A stretch of 64,000 bases of DNA, taken from assembly GCF_000144695.1 (NCBI RefSeq), contig NC_014378.1, positions 780,781 to 844,780 of the forward strand. Reading direction: 5' to 3'. The notes beneath the pieces were generated by a model. That model was not told the origin of the DNA. It saw only the letters and a program-made list of their open reading frames with translations, and did not search any database. The stretch is from Acetohalobium arabaticum DSM 5501 (GTDB taxonomy: Bacteria; Bacillota; Halanaerobiia; Halobacteroidales; Acetohalobiaceae). Positions 41,013-50,750 of the stretch are shown here, in pieces (positions within the stretch are counted from its first letter, which is position 1; every line of letters starts with the position of its first letter). The translations under genes and the position numbers were made by a program.

Positions 41013-41060
41013 AGTGCCAAAAGGCGTAGAAGTTTTAGGTTCTACGCCTTTTGGCACTTT
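41013..41060 (+). terminator. Strong hairpin after ddl (terminator or attenuator)
   Basis: Perfect 19-bp stem from AGTGCCAAAAGGCGTAGAA with an 8-base loop, followed by a weak T/A stretch. ftsQ begins 30 bases later, so readthrough or partial termination is likely. Confidence 0.65.
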
Positions 41061-41090
41061 ATAAGGATTTAGTATAGGAGAGTGAATTTA

Positions 41091-41792
41091 GTGGACCGAA
41101 AGGACTATTTTATTTTATCTTTGAGTTTAGTTATAATTATAGCGGTATTAACCTTTATTAATTCAAATTTTTTCTCTTTAAGTAGTGTAGTTGTTAGTGG
41201 CAATAAAGTTTTAACAAATAGGGAAATAATTCAGGCTGCTGGTTTAAATAAAGAGGAGAACATATTTCAGATAGATTTTGAAGATATAAGTGCTAAATTA
41301 ATGGAAAAGCATCAGATTAAAGGAGTGGTGTTAAAAAGGAAACTACCTTCTACAGTAAAGATTAAACTGGATGAGCGAAGACCATTATTGGCTGTTTTGA
41401 GCAATAATAAATATTTATTACTCAATAAAAATGGTTGGATATTAACTAAAATTGAAAAGCTATCTAACGTCACTTATCCGATTTTAAAAGATGTGGAAGT
41501 AAATACAATAAATAATAAAGTTAAGTTAACTGAACATCTACAGACTAGTCTACAATATTTAACTGGGGTCGATAGAAAGATTTTAAATCGGATAGATAGT
41601 ATAGAGTTTGATACAAAGGATAATGTTATCTTTCAGCTTGAATCAGGAATAGTTAAATTTGGACAGCCTCTTAAAATAGATTATAAGATAAAACTGTTTA
41701 ATCAGATTTATCATGACTTAAAGGAAAAAAGAAAAAAGTTAGAGTATATTAATTTAAAATATTATAAAAATCCAGTCGTTAGACTGGAATAG
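41091..41792 (+). CDS. ftsQ: Cell division protein FtsQ/DivIB
   Basis: About 233 residues. One membrane span (about 5-25), then a POTRA domain (LSSVVVSGNKVLTNREIIQA) and the FtsQ beta domain. AGGAG at 41076-41080 favours GTG 41091 over GTG 41082, which is only one base away. It bridges FtsL/DivIC and the septal synthase. The low sequence conservation is usual. Confidence 0.85.
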   Translation: MDRKDYFILSLSLVIIIAVLTFINSNFFSLSSVVVSGNKVLTNREIIQAAGLNKEENIFQIDFEDISAKLMEKHQIKGVVLKRKLPSTVKIKLDERRPLLAVLSNNKYLLLNKNGWILTKIEKLSNVTYPILKDVEVNTINNKVKLTEHLQTSLQYLTGVDRKILNRIDSIEFDTKDNVIFQLESGIVKFGQPLKIDYKIKLFNQIYHDLKEKRKKLEYINLKYYKNPVVRLE

Positions 41793-42022
41793 AGAGGCTT
41801 TTTAATAAAAAACTGCTATAAAAAAAGGAAATTAATTATTTATGTTGAAAATAGCACAATAAAGGTAGTCGGAATTATATACCTTAGTATCTATTTTTAA
41901 TACATAGTTTAGCTAGAAATAATTAAATATTTTGATGATGCTGAGCAAATAACTTTATTTGATATAGAAATTAAGTTATTGTTTAAGTAAAGGTTGATTA
42001 TTTTTAGAGAGGAGGACATTCA

Positions 42023-43309
42023 GTGTCACAACGAAGAATTATAACCGGCTTGGATATAGGGACTACAAAAATATGTGCTATCATAGCTGAAGTCAATGAT
42101 AATGAAATTTTGGATATAATCGGAATCGGAACTAGTCCTTCTGTAGGTCTTCGTAAGGGAGTAGTTGTTGATATTGATGATACTGTTAGCTCAATAGAAT
42201 CAGCAATTGAGAAGGCAGAACGGATGGCTGGAATTGAGGTAGATTCTGTTTATGTGGGAATAGCTGGTTCTCATATTTCTTCTATGAATAGTCAGGGAGT
42301 AGTGGCTATTACTGGTGAGGATAAAGAAATTACTCAAGAAGATATTGATAGAGTAATTGAAGCTTCACAGATTGTAGCTATTCCTCCTGAACGCGAGATT
42401 CTGCATGTTCTGCCGCGGGGTTTTGTAATAGATGGATGCCAGAAGGTAAAGCACCCTCGGGGGATGTCGGGAGTAAGATTAAAGGTTGAGACTCATATTG
42501 TAACCGGCTCTATAACTTCAATCGAAAATTTGGTAAAAAGCGTGAATAAATTGGGGATAGATGTTGAAGATGTAGTTTTAGAACCACTAGCAGCCAGCGA
42601 ATCAGTGCTTTCTAATAGTGAAAAAGAATTAGGGGTTGTATTAGTAGATATCGGCGGTGGAACTACTGATGTTGCTATCTTTAAAGAAGGGAGCATCTGG
42701 TATACTGCTGTTTTACCTGTGGGAGGAGACCATATAACCAATGATATTGCTGTTGGGCTCAGGACTCCGATTAAGAATGCTGAAAAGATTAAAATTAAAG
42801 ATGGAAGTGCGTTAGCTGATGAAGTAAGTGAAAAGGAAAAGATTGATGTTTTGACTACCAGCGGCAAAGAAACTAAAACTGTTTCTCGTAAATTACTCTG
42901 TGAAATTATTGAGCCTAGAATTGATGAAATATTTAGTTTGGTTCAGCAAGAGATTTACGAGTCAGGCTATGATGGCTTGATTCCAGCCGGTTTAGTGGTT
43001 ACTGGAGGAGCTTCATTAATGCCGTTGATTCCAGAACTGGCATCGGAAAAATTGGACTTGCCAGTAAGGCGGGGAATTCCTGATAAGATAGATGATTTAG
43101 CTAATTTTGTGGATGATAATATCTATTCTGTTGGTAATGAAGAAGTCAATATTTCTGAAGACAGTACTGCTATTTTTGCTACAGGAGTTGGGTTAGTCTG
43201 TTATGGAAATCAGCAGGAGCATGAATCTCCTCTTACTTCTCAAAAAGAAGGTAAGGGAATGGGGAATATATTAAATAAAGTTAAAGACTGGTTTGATGGT
43301 ACTTTTTAA
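42023..43309 (+). CDS. ftsA: Cell division protein FtsA
   Basis: 428 residues. Actin-like ATPase fold: TGLDIGTTKICAIIAE at the N-terminus, VLVDIGGGTTDVAIF at about 209, GLVVTGGASLMP at about 322. The C-terminal amphipathic helix NILNKVKDWFDGTF should attach FtsZ to the membrane. It starts with GTG behind GAGGAGG. The 230-base gap before it is AT-rich and has no convincing gene or hairpin. Confidence 0.94.
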   Translation: MSQRRIITGLDIGTTKICAIIAEVNDNEILDIIGIGTSPSVGLRKGVVVDIDDTVSSIESAIEKAERMAGIEVDSVYVGIAGSHISSMNSQGVVAITGEDKEITQEDIDRVIEASQIVAIPPEREILHVLPRGFVIDGCQKVKHPRGMSGVRLKVETHIVTGSITSIENLVKSVNKLGIDVEDVVLEPLAASESVLSNSEKELGVVLVDIGGGTTDVAIFKEGSIWYTAVLPVGGDHITNDIAVGLRTPIKNAEKIKIKDGSALADEVSEKEKIDVLTTSGKETKTVSRKLLCEIIEPRIDEIFSLVQQEIYESGYDGLIPAGLVVTGGASLMPLIPELASEKLDLPVRRGIPDKIDDLANFVDDNIYSVGNEEVNISEDSTAIFATGVGLVCYGNQQEHESPLTSQKEGKGMGNILNKVKDWFDGTF

Positions 43310-43352
43310 TTTTTATTATTTGATAAATTAGATTAAGAAAGGGGTAGTGGCT

Positions 43353-44450
43353 ATGTTTGAATTCTGTGCTGAAACAGATCAGTTTGCTGATATAAAAGTA
43401 GTTGGAGTTGGCGGCGGTGGTAATAATGCTATTAACCGGATGATTGAATCCCAGCTTAAAGGAGTAGAATTTGTAGCTATTAATACTGATGCTCAGGCTT
43501 TAGTTTCATCTGCGGCTAATAGTACAGTTCAAATAGGCGAAAAGTTAACTGAAGGATTAGGTGCTGGTGCTAATCCTGAATTAGGACAGAAAGCTGCTGA
43601 AGAGAGTCGAGAAATGATTGCTGAAACCTTGAAGGGAGCAGATATGGTCTTTATTACTGCCGGTATGGGCGGCGGTACCGGGACTGGAGCAGCTCCTGTT
43701 GTAGCGGAAGTAGCTAAAGAATTAGGGGCTTTGACAGTAGCAGTTGTAACAAAGCCTTTTACTGTTGAAGGTAGAAAACGGATGGAAAAGGCTGAGTATG
43801 GTGTAGATAACTTAAAGGAGAAGGTCGATACCTTAATTGTTATTCCGAATGATAGACTGCTGGAAACAGTAGAAAAGCAGACATCTTTGATGGAGGCATT
43901 TGAAGTTGCTGATGATGTTTTACGTCAGGGAGTTCAAGGAATTTCCGATTTAATTACCATTACTGGTTTGATTAATCTAGATTTTGCTGATGTAAAAACA
44001 ATTATGACTGATGCTGGTTCGGCTTTAATGGGCATTGGAGATGCCGAAGGTGAAGATAGAGCAGCTGAGGCAGCTAGACAGGCAATTGCTTCTCCATTAC
44101 TAGAAGCTTCTATTGAAGGAGCTAAAGGAGTATTATTAAATATTACTGGCGGTGTAGACCTAGGTCTGCATGAAGCTAACGAAGCAGCTAAAACTGTATC
44201 AGAGGTAGCTGATGCTAATGCTAATATTATTCTAGGAGCAGTGGTGGATGAAGACTTAGAAAAAGAAGTAAAGGTAACTGTTATTGCTACAGGTTTTGAT
44301 GAAACCGAAGAACAAGAGGTACAGGTAGAAGAAAGTAAACCTGATGTTGATACAAATGATGAAAAATCCGGTAGGGATCTCGATAATATCGAATCCTTTG
44401 CTAATGATGATTTAGATATACCGGCTTTTTTACGCCAAAAAGAAGGATAA
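43353..44450 (+). CDS. ftsZ: Cell division GTPase FtsZ
   Basis: About 365 residues. [16 protein letters not shown] at the N-terminus, tubulin signature [16 protein letters not shown], and NDRLLE. The acidic linker ends in the conserved peptide DLDIPAFLR that binds FtsA. AAAGGGG at 43338-43344 favours ATG 43353 over GTG 43347. A terminator follows, closing the cluster before the sporulation pair. Confidence 0.97.
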   Translation: MFEFCAETDQFADIKVVGVGGGGNNAINRMIESQLKGVEFVAINTDAQALVSSAANSTVQIGEKLTEGLGAGANPELGQKAAEESREMIAETLKGADMVFITAGMGGGTGTGAAPVVAEVAKELGALTVAVVTKPFTVEGRKRMEKAEYGVDNLKEKVDTLIVIPNDRLLETVEKQTSLMEAFEVADDVLRQGVQGISDLITITGLINLDFADVKTIMTDAGSALMGIGDAEGEDRAAEAARQAIASPLLEASIEGAKGVLLNITGGVDLGLHEANEAAKTVSEVADANANIILGAVVDEDLEKEVKVTVIATGFDETEEQEVQVEESKPDVDTNDEKSGRDLDNIESFANDDLDIPAFLRQKEG

Positions 44451-44458
44451 ATTATTAC

Positions 44459-44496
44459 ATCTCGATTTCCCAGTATGGGAGATCGGGATTTTTTAT
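44459..44496 (+). terminator. Terminator after ftsZ
   Basis: 14-bp stem ATCTCGATTTCCCA / TGGGAGATCGGGAT (two G-U pairs) with a 3-base loop and a T run. Confidence 0.85.
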
Positions 44497-44506
44497 TTTC
44501 ACAAAT

Positions 44507-44535
44507 AATGACAAGGAAGTCATTCAAATGACAAA
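44507..44535. promoter_or_regulatory. Possible regulatory site before spoIIGA (inverted repeat, Spo0A-like boxes)
   Basis: Inverted repeat AATGAC-6-GTCATT (44507-44524) and two TGACAA-type sequences 20 bases apart (44509 and 44529), loosely like Spo0A boxes. The rest of 44536-44664 is AT-rich. Spo0A control of spoIIGA-sigE is known in Bacillus; here it is only suggested. Confidence 0.3.
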
Positions 44536-44664
44536 GGAGTAATCAAAAATATAAATAATTATAATTTTGCCTATCAACTAAAAATAATTCACAAAAATAA
44601 AATTAATGATAAGAAGGTAATTTTTTCTTATTAATTTAATATATATATATAGAGGAGAAGATGA

Positions 44665-45582
44665 ATGGAATTAACAATTTATCTTGATCTGTTAATCATA
44701 ATAAATTTACTTATGAATTATTTATTACTATGGACTACTGGTAGATTGATAAAGATTGATTATAAGATATGGAGATTAATATTAAGTGCATTTGTTGGGA
44801 CATTATATACTATTTTGATTCTATTTCCCCAATGGCAGTTTTGTAATAATATAGTTACCTACTTTTTTATTTCCATTTTAATGGTCTGTCTTGCTTACTG
44901 GCCTTTATGGTGGAAGCGTCTGCTGAAGGCCTTAGGCTATTTCTATTTAATGACCTTTTTGACTGCTGGAGTATTGATGGCAGGATATAATCTAAATCTG
45001 CAGTCTCAATTCAGAGAAGTAACCAATAGCTTTAATCTTTCGCTGCAGGATAGCTGGATATTATTATTAGGTGCCTTAGTATTAGGATTATTAGGCAAAT
45101 TCGGCTGGAGTATATTCCAAAGAAGGGTTCCCGCAGAGAGTGCAATAATACCATTAGTTATTATATTTGAAGGAAAAAAATTGGAACTGGAGGCCTTAAT
45201 TGATACCGGAAACCGATTATGCGATCCATTGACGGAAGCGCCAGTAATTATTGTAGAATTAAATTCATTATTGACTGTTCTACCTCAAGAGATTGAAGAA
45301 ATCTTTAGTAATTATGATCTGGCATTGAATAGAGAGGAGATAGCGACTGATATAGGTAATACAGCCTGGGCCAATCGGTTTAGATTAATTCCTTTTTCAG
45401 CCATTGGGAGCCAACGAGAATTATTAATTGGTTTGAAACCGGATGAAGTCAGATTTAATTTTAAAGATGAAATATTTATAACTGATCAGGTAATTGTGGG
45501 AGTGGAAGATCAGGAATTTAATCAGATAGAAGACTATACTGCTCTTATGAATCCAGAATTATTTGATAAGGAGGGGGGGTAA
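44665..45582 (+). CDS. spoIIGA: Sporulation sigma-E factor-processing peptidase SpoIIGA
   Basis: 305 residues. Five membrane segments in about 1-150, then an aspartic-protease-like domain with the active-site [15 protein letters not shown] (Asp180). It cleaves pro-sigma-E in the mother cell after septation. It is three bases from sigE, the usual pair. GAGGAG precedes the ATG. Its presence shows capacity for endospore formation. Confidence 0.93.
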   Translation: MELTIYLDLLIIINLLMNYLLLWTTGRLIKIDYKIWRLILSAFVGTLYTILILFPQWQFCNNIVTYFFISILMVCLAYWPLWWKRLLKALGYFYLMTFLTAGVLMAGYNLNLQSQFREVTNSFNLSLQDSWILLLGALVLGLLGKFGWSIFQRRVPAESAIIPLVIIFEGKKLELEALIDTGNRLCDPLTEAPVIIVELNSLLTVLPQEIEEIFSNYDLALNREEIATDIGNTAWANRFRLIPFSAIGSQRELLIGLKPDEVRFNFKDEIFITDQVIVGVEDQEFNQIEDYTALMNPELFDKEGG

Positions 45583-45584
45583 GT

Positions 45585-46328
45585 TTGTTAGCATTAGCGC
45601 AAAAATTAAAATTATCTTTTAGAATTCAATTTGTAAAGTTATTGCAGAAACTGGGGTTAGATGTAAATAGAAAGATCTTCTATGTAGGAAGCAGTGAGGC
45701 ATTACCGCCGCCACTGTCGAATGAAGAAGAAAGTTATCTACTTTCTAAGCTAAAAGAGGGAGACAAAGCTGTACGCAGTGTTTTAATTGAACGTAATCTA
45801 AGGTTGGTAGTTTATATAGCACGTAAATTTGAGAATACCGGCATAGATATTGAGGATTTAGTATCTATAGGTACTATTGGGTTAATCAAAGCTGTGAATA
45901 CTTTTGATGTCAGTAAAAGAATTAAATTAGCTACTTATGCTTCTCGATGTATTGAGAACGAAATTTTAATGTATCTACGCCGCAATAATAAGAAAAAATC
46001 AGAAATTTCCTTTGATGAACCGCTTAATATCGATTGGGATGGAAATGAGCTTAAATTATCTGATGTATTAGGAACTGATATGGACCTAATTTACCAGTAT
46101 ATAGAAGAGGATGTAGATAGAGAATTATTACTCCAGGCTATGGAAGTTTTAACTGATAGAGAGAGAAAGATTATGATTTTGAGATTCGGTCTAGGAGAAG
46201 ATAGAGAAGAGATGACTCAAAAGGAGGTAGCAGATATTTTAGGAATTTCTCAATCATATATTTCTAGATTAGAGAAAAGAATTATTAAGAAGTTGCAGCA
46301 GGAGATTTCTAAAATGCAGTTGGAATAG
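45585..46328 (+). CDS. sigE: Sporulation sigma factor sigma-E (pro-form)
   Basis: 247 residues. An N-terminal pro-sequence of about 30 residues precedes [14 protein letters not shown], very like the processing region of Bacillus SigE. Region 2 ([34 protein letters not shown]) and region 4 ([26 protein letters not shown]) follow. TTG start behind GAGGGGGGG. Directs early mother-cell transcription. Confidence 0.95.
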   Translation: MLALAQKLKLSFRIQFVKLLQKLGLDVNRKIFYVGSSEALPPPLSNEEESYLLSKLKEGDKAVRSVLIERNLRLVVYIARKFENTGIDIEDLVSIGTIGLIKAVNTFDVSKRIKLATYASRCIENEILMYLRRNNKKKSEISFDEPLNIDWDGNELKLSDVLGTDMDLIYQYIEEDVDRELLLQAMEVLTDRERKIMILRFGLGEDREEMTQKEVADILGISQSYISRLEKRIIKKLQQEISKMQLE

Positions 46329-46352
46329 AGGATGAATTAGGGGGCGGATAAT

Positions 46353-46658
46353 TTGAAGATATCCAGTGACCAGATATGGACTACTACAGAGATAATGCGT
46401 GATTTATTTTCTATGCCTGATAGATTAATCTATAATATGCCGGAGCGAGAAAGATATAATAGAATACATAAATATTTATATCAGCGAGTAAAAGAGGAGA
46501 AAGCTACATCAGTAGGCAGGTCAGAAGTTAATAGTCAGGAATGTTATGGGTTTAATTTCCATAATGAACTGTATATGATACCTATTAAATTTCTAGTTGA
46601 ATCAGAAGGAGAAAAAGAGAATATATCTTCTAGTGGAAAGAAGGTGATTTCTTTATAA
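46353..46658 (+). CDS. Hypothetical protein downstream of sigE
   Basis: 101 residues, start TTG 46353 behind AGGGGGCGG. I recognise no family. It opens SSDQIWTTTEIMRDLFSMPD and continues RLIYNMPERERYNRIHKYLY, a charged helical region that could be winged-helix-like, then a short strand region (CYGFNFHNELYMIPIKFLV) and a polar tail. No signal peptide or membrane span. Lying 24 bases after sigE it is likely co-transcribed; a sporulation link is only positional. The frame is intact and codon use is normal. Confidence 0.6.
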   Translation: MKISSDQIWTTTEIMRDLFSMPDRLIYNMPERERYNRIHKYLYQRVKEEKATSVGRSEVNSQECYGFNFHNELYMIPIKFLVESEGEKENISSSGKKVISL

Positions 46659-46743
46659 ATTAAAAAAATCTTTTTCCAAGCAGGATTTTCTTAGTCTATA
46701 TTGAAATAATAATATAGAGAAAATTTTAAAAGCGAATATATCT

Positions 46744-46970
46744 TGAATGGGTGATCTATCAGTTGGGGAGAAAAGCTCACTAATTGATAGATTTAAAAGG
46801 GAAGTCTGCATGAGGAGAATCTAGGCTGTGAAGTTGAGGATTTCTTGTGACAGCGCGGTCCCGCCACTGTAAACAACATAGACTTTCTTGAGTACTGCCA
46901 CCTGATTATGGTTTAAATAATCGGGGAAGGAAGAAGAAAGGTTGTTGTAGCCAGGAAACCTGCCTATTTA
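46744..46970 (+). promoter_or_regulatory. Cobalamin riboswitch 1 (controls bza operon)
   Basis: B12-box AGCCAGGAAACCTGCC at 46949-46964 and conserved core GCGGTCCCGCCACTGTAA at about 46854. P1 closes by AATGGGT (46746-46752) with GCCTATT (46962-46968). It has an extended arm between GGGAAG and CGGTCC. It senses adenosylcobalamin-type corrinoids and would shut off the downstream genes when these are plentiful. Confidence 0.9.
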
Positions 46971-47003
46971 AGTCAGACATGTTAGTCTGGATGATGGTAA
47001 AGT

Positions 47004-47036
47004 CCACGATTTCCTTAAGGGAATCGTGGGCTTTTT
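47004..47036 (+). terminator. Intrinsic terminator of riboswitch 1
   Basis: 11-bp stem CCACGATTTCC / GGGAATCGTGG (one G-U), loop TTAA, then a T run. It lies between the aptamer and bzaA and so is the expression platform. It also lies inside an upstream extension of the bzaA frame, showing that the extension is not coding. Confidence 0.88.
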
Positions 47037-47071
47037 CTATTTTAAACTTATATCTTAAGGAGGGAGTAACA

Positions 47072-48352
47072 GTGACTCAATTAATTAAAGCTAAGTCAGG
47101 TAAGATAACTTTTGAGATGGAGCAGATAGCTACAAGGGAAGGAATAGCACCGGAGGTTATTAGAAAAAAGGTAGCAGCAGGAGAGCTTGTGATACCCAAA
47201 AATAAGGAGCGTAAAACTAGTTTTAGCCAGGGGTTTGGAGCTGAACTTAAGACTAAAATAAGTACTAGTGTGGGGCTTTATGATAATTATACTGATCTTA
47301 AAACAGAGCTGAATAAAGTGGATCTAGCAGTAGAACTTGGTACTGATGCCATAATGGATCTGAGTAAAGATGGAGATATAGATAATATGCGGCGTCAGGT
47401 CTTAGATAATACTGAACTGCCGGTAGGTACATTACCGATTTATCAGGCAGCTAAAGAAAGTCAGGAAAAAACAGATTCGATTCTGGATATGACAGTAGAT
47501 GATATCTTTAACATAGTAGAGAAACAGGCAGCTGATGGAGTTGATTTCATGGGGATTCATGCTGGATTGAAACGGGATATTCTTGATAGATTGAAGTTTG
47601 AAGGACGAGTAGAGGGACTAGTCAGCCACGGCGGTCAGATCTTAGCCGGCTGGATGCTACATAATGACTGTGAGAATCCTTTTTATGAACATTATGATCG
47701 TCTGTTAGAAATAGCTAAAGAATATGATGTAACTATCAGTTTAGCAGATACCTTTCGGCCAGGAGCAATTGAGGACTCTTTAGACCGAGCACAGGTCCAG
47801 GAGTTGATTATTTTAGGAGAATTAGTAGAAGAAGGCTGGAATGAAGGGGTGCAGATGATGGTTAAAGGGCCGGGCCATATTCCTCTAGATCAGATTGAGA
47901 GTACAGTTCAGCTGCAGAAAGAGCTCTGTCATGGTGCACCTTACTTTACTTTTGGTCCTTTAGTGACTGACTTGGCTACTGGCTATGATGATATTAATTC
48001 TGCTATCGGTGGAGCCCATGCTGCTGCTGCTGGGGCTGATCTTTTATGTTACGTAACACCAGTAGAACATCTTGATTTTCCGACTAAAGAAGATATTCAG
48101 CAAGGAGTTATGGCAGCTAAGATTGCAGCTCAAGTGGGAGATTTATCGAAAGGAGATCAAAGAGCTTGGGAGTTAGAAGAAAAGATGGCTCAAGCTAGAA
48201 AAGAATTAGATTGGAAAGAGGAGATAGAATTAGCTTTAAATCCTAAACACGCAGAAGAAATCAGAAGTAAAAGGAATCCTGCTGGTAGTGATGGTTGTGC
48301 TATGTGTGGAGAGTATTGTGCAATAAAAGTAGTTAATGAATACTTGAATTAA
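47072..48352 (+). CDS. bzaA: ThiC paralogue BzaA (5-hydroxybenzimidazole synthesis)
   Basis: About 426 residues. A radical-SAM ThiC-family protein: AIMDLSKDGD, PVGTLPIYQA, GVDFMGIHAGL, KGPGHIPLDQIE, CYVTPVEHLDFP. The C-terminus has a cysteine cluster CAMCGEYC, spaced C-x2-C-x3-C, whereas ThiC has C-x2-C-x4-C. ThiC's DGLRPG loop reads ADTFRPG here. Cobalamin-riboswitch control, a second ThiC paralogue and cobT downstream identify the anaerobic benzimidazole (bza) pathway, which converts aminoimidazole ribotide to 5-hydroxybenzimidazole, rather than thiamine synthesis. AAGGAGGG and GTG 47072 set the start. Confidence 0.85.
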   Translation: MTQLIKAKSGKITFEMEQIATREGIAPEVIRKKVAAGELVIPKNKERKTSFSQGFGAELKTKISTSVGLYDNYTDLKTELNKVDLAVELGTDAIMDLSKDGDIDNMRRQVLDNTELPVGTLPIYQAAKESQEKTDSILDMTVDDIFNIVEKQAADGVDFMGIHAGLKRDILDRLKFEGRVEGLVSHGGQILAGWMLHNDCENPFYEHYDRLLEIAKEYDVTISLADTFRPGAIEDSLDRAQVQELIILGELVEEGWNEGVQMMVKGPGHIPLDQIESTVQLQKELCHGAPYFTFGPLVTDLATGYDDINSAIGGAHAAAAGADLLCYVTPVEHLDFPTKEDIQQGVMAAKIAAQVGDLSKGDQRAWELEEKMAQARKELDWKEEIELALNPKHAEEIRSKRNPAGSDGCAMCGEYCAIKVVNEYLN

Positions 48353-48381
48353 TTATTAAATAACAACGAGGAGGTATACTA

Positions 48382-49659
48382 ATGACTCAATTGTCAAAGG
48401 CCAAAGAAGGGATTATTACAAACGAAATGGAAGCAGTAGCTGAGAATGAAGGATTGTCACCAGAAGAGATTAGAAGCGGAGTAGCCCAAGGGGAGATTGT
48501 GATTCCCAGCAATGTAAATCGGGATAGAATAGATTATATGGGAATCGGCAGTAATTTACAGACAAAGGTTAATGCCAGTATCGGTTCCTCAAAGGATTAT
48601 CCTGATCCTGAACGGGAGAAGGAGAAGCTGCAGGCGGCTTTAGAAACAGGGGCTGATGCCATTATGGATCTCTCTACTGGCGGTGATATAGATCTAGTGC
48701 GGAAGAATACTCTTGAGATTGCTGATGTACCGGTTGGTACAGTTCCGATTTATCAGGCCGGAATTGAGAGTATAGATAAGTATGGATCAGTAGTAGAGAT
48801 GAAAGAAGAGGATATCTTTACTGAGATTGAACGCCAGGCGGAAGCCGGAGTTGATTTTATGGCTATTCACTGCGGAATGACTCTGGAAGTATTGGAGAGA
48901 TTAAAGAAGGAAGGTCGGACTACAGATATCGTTAGCCGCGGCGGCGGTTTCTTAACTGGCTGGATGTTACATCATAACCGGGAGAATCCACTATATACAG
49001 ATTATGATCGAGTATTAGAGATTGCTAAGAAGCATGATGTTACTTTGAGTTTAGGTGATGGAATTAGACCTGGAGCAGTAGTCGATTCCTTAGATCGAGC
49101 CCAGATACAGGGACTGTTAGTAACTGGTGAGTTAGTACAGAGAGCAAGAGAAGCTGGAGTCCAAGTTATGGTTGAAGGACCCGGCCATGTTCCGCTAGAG
49201 GATATTGATACAACTATCCAGGTCCAGAAGGAGTTATGCCATCAGGCACCGTTCTTCATTTTAGGTATGCTGGTTACTGATTTAGCTGCTGGCTATGATC
49301 ATATTGTGGCTGCTATTGGTGGAGCCAGATCTACCTGGGCCGGTGCTGATTTTGTCTGTTATGTTACTCCGGCTGAGCATTTGGGACTACCGGCTCCAGA
49401 GGATATAGGAGCAGGAGTAACAGCGGCTAAGATTGCTACTCATGCTGGTGATATAGCAAAGTATGGTGAAGAAGTAAAGCAGTTGGACCGCAAGATGGCT
49501 GAAGCCAGGATTAAGGATGATTGGCAGGAACAGATTAAGTTAGCTATTAATGAAGATGAAATAGAGGCTAGAAAAGGTGAAGAATTAAGAGATGAGATGA
49601 AGGTAATGGATCAAAAGAAAGCAGAGCCAATGGAGATTGTAGATAATTATTTACAATAA
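48382..49659 (+). CDS. bzaB: ThiC paralogue BzaB, lacking the C-terminal cysteine cluster
   Basis: 425 residues. ThiC-like throughout: AIMDLSTGGDIDLVRKNTL, GVDFMAIHCGMT, SLGDGIRPGAVVDSLDRAQ, VEGPGHVPLEDID and CYVTPAEHLGLP. The last 60 residues (ending KKAEPMEIVDNYLQ) contain no cysteine, so the CxxC cluster motif of ThiC and of BzaA is absent; the three cysteines left are scattered. In other anaerobes bzaA and bzaB act together. Here BzaA may supply the cluster. GAGGAGG precedes ATG, 29 bases after bzaA. Confidence 0.85.
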   Translation: MTQLSKAKEGIITNEMEAVAENEGLSPEEIRSGVAQGEIVIPSNVNRDRIDYMGIGSNLQTKVNASIGSSKDYPDPEREKEKLQAALETGADAIMDLSTGGDIDLVRKNTLEIADVPVGTVPIYQAGIESIDKYGSVVEMKEEDIFTEIERQAEAGVDFMAIHCGMTLEVLERLKKEGRTTDIVSRGGGFLTGWMLHHNRENPLYTDYDRVLEIAKKHDVTLSLGDGIRPGAVVDSLDRAQIQGLLVTGELVQRAREAGVQVMVEGPGHVPLEDIDTTIQVQKELCHQAPFFILGMLVTDLAAGYDHIVAAIGGARSTWAGADFVCYVTPAEHLGLPAPEDIGAGVTAAKIATHAGDIAKYGEEVKQLDRKMAEARIKDDWQEQIKLAINEDEIEARKGEELRDEMKVMDQKKAEPMEIVDNYLQ

Positions 49660-49678
49660 TTGCAAGGGGATGATGGAG

Positions 49679-50725
49679 ATGGAATTATTAGAGAAAACAG
49701 TAGCAGAAATTGATAAGTTGAATGAAGAAAAGATGGCTGAAGCTAAACAGAGGCTGGATAGCTTAACCAAGCCTCCAGGAAGCCTAGGTAAGCTTGAGGA
49801 GATTGCTATTAAACTGGCGGGAATGAGTGGAGAATTATATCCTAAAGTAGATAAAAAAGTACATATTGTGATGGCTGGAGATCATGGTGTAGTGAGTGAA
49901 GGAGTCAGTGCTGTTTCTCAGGAAGTAACGATTCAGATGGTTTATAATTTCTTGAATGAAGGAGCAGCCATTAATGTACTGGCTAATCAAGTAGGAGTAG
50001 ATGTAACTATTATTGATATAGGAGTAGCTGGTGAGCTAGATGCTGAAGGTCTAATAGATAAAAAAGTAAAGTTAGGAACTGATAATTTAGCTCAGGGACC
50101 AGCTATGGATCGCAAAGAAGCTGTGGCTAGTATCGAAACAGGAATTGAAGTTGTAACTGAAATGATTGAAAATGGAGCTAATTTGATTGGAACTGGAGAG
50201 ATGGGAATTGGTAATACTACTCCTAGTAGTGCTATTTTAGCAGCTATAACTGACTTGTCTCTTGATGATACTGTAGGATTTGGAACGGGTATTGATGATG
50301 ACCAGTTAGAAAAGAAGAAGGAAATAGTTGCTCAAGCATTAGAAGTTAATCAGCCTGATGTAAATGATGGTTTAGATGTTTTAGCCAAAGTAGGTGGTTT
50401 AGAGATAGGAGGAATGGCAGGCGTTATGCTGGGAGCAGCAGCAGCTAATAAACCAGTGATGGTTGATGGTTTTATTTCTGGAGCAGCAGCTTTGATTGCT
50501 CAAAAAATAGAACCTAAAGTAACAGATTATTTGATTCCTTCTCATAAATCTGTAGAACCAGGACATATCAGGATGTATGAAATTTTAGGTTTAGAACCGA
50601 TGCTGGATATGGATATGCGATTAGGCGAAGGTACAGGAGCCGTTTTAGGTATGAATTTAGTAGAATCAGCAACAAGAATTATTAGCCAGATGGCTACTTT
50701 TGAAGAGGCTCAAGTAGAACATTAA
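49679..50725 (+). CDS. cobT: Nicotinate-nucleotide:benzimidazole phosphoribosyltransferase CobT
   Basis: About 348 residues. Conserved: RLDSLTKPPGSLGKLEEIA at about 22, MAGDHGVVSEGVSA, GEMGIGNTTPSSAIL, PSHKSVEPGH and the ending MRLGEGTGA containing the catalytic glutamate. It activates a benzimidazole base to its alpha-ribotide with nicotinate mononucleotide. AAGGGG at 49664-49669 fits ATG 49679 best among three in-frame ATGs. Position after bzaAB makes 5-hydroxybenzimidazole its likely substrate. Confidence 0.94.
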   Translation: MELLEKTVAEIDKLNEEKMAEAKQRLDSLTKPPGSLGKLEEIAIKLAGMSGELYPKVDKKVHIVMAGDHGVVSEGVSAVSQEVTIQMVYNFLNEGAAINVLANQVGVDVTIIDIGVAGELDAEGLIDKKVKLGTDNLAQGPAMDRKEAVASIETGIEVVTEMIENGANLIGTGEMGIGNTTPSSAILAAITDLSLDDTVGFGTGIDDDQLEKKKEIVAQALEVNQPDVNDGLDVLAKVGGLEIGGMAGVMLGAAAANKPVMVDGFISGAAALIAQKIEPKVTDYLIPSHKSVEPGHIRMYEILGLEPMLDMDMRLGEGTGAVLGMNLVESATRIISQMATFEEAQVEH

Positions 50726-50750
50726 AGTTAAGGTAAGGAGATAATATAGA

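Noticed and set aside
46979-47071. Upstream in-frame extension of bzaA giving a longer N-terminus
   Set aside because: It runs through the riboswitch terminator and has no ribosome site; GTG 47072 has AAGGAGGG and gives the family N-terminus.
46979-49659. Thiamine synthesis genes (thiC) under a TPP riboswitch
   Set aside because: The upstream element has a B12 box, not a thi box, there are two paralogues, and cobT follows.
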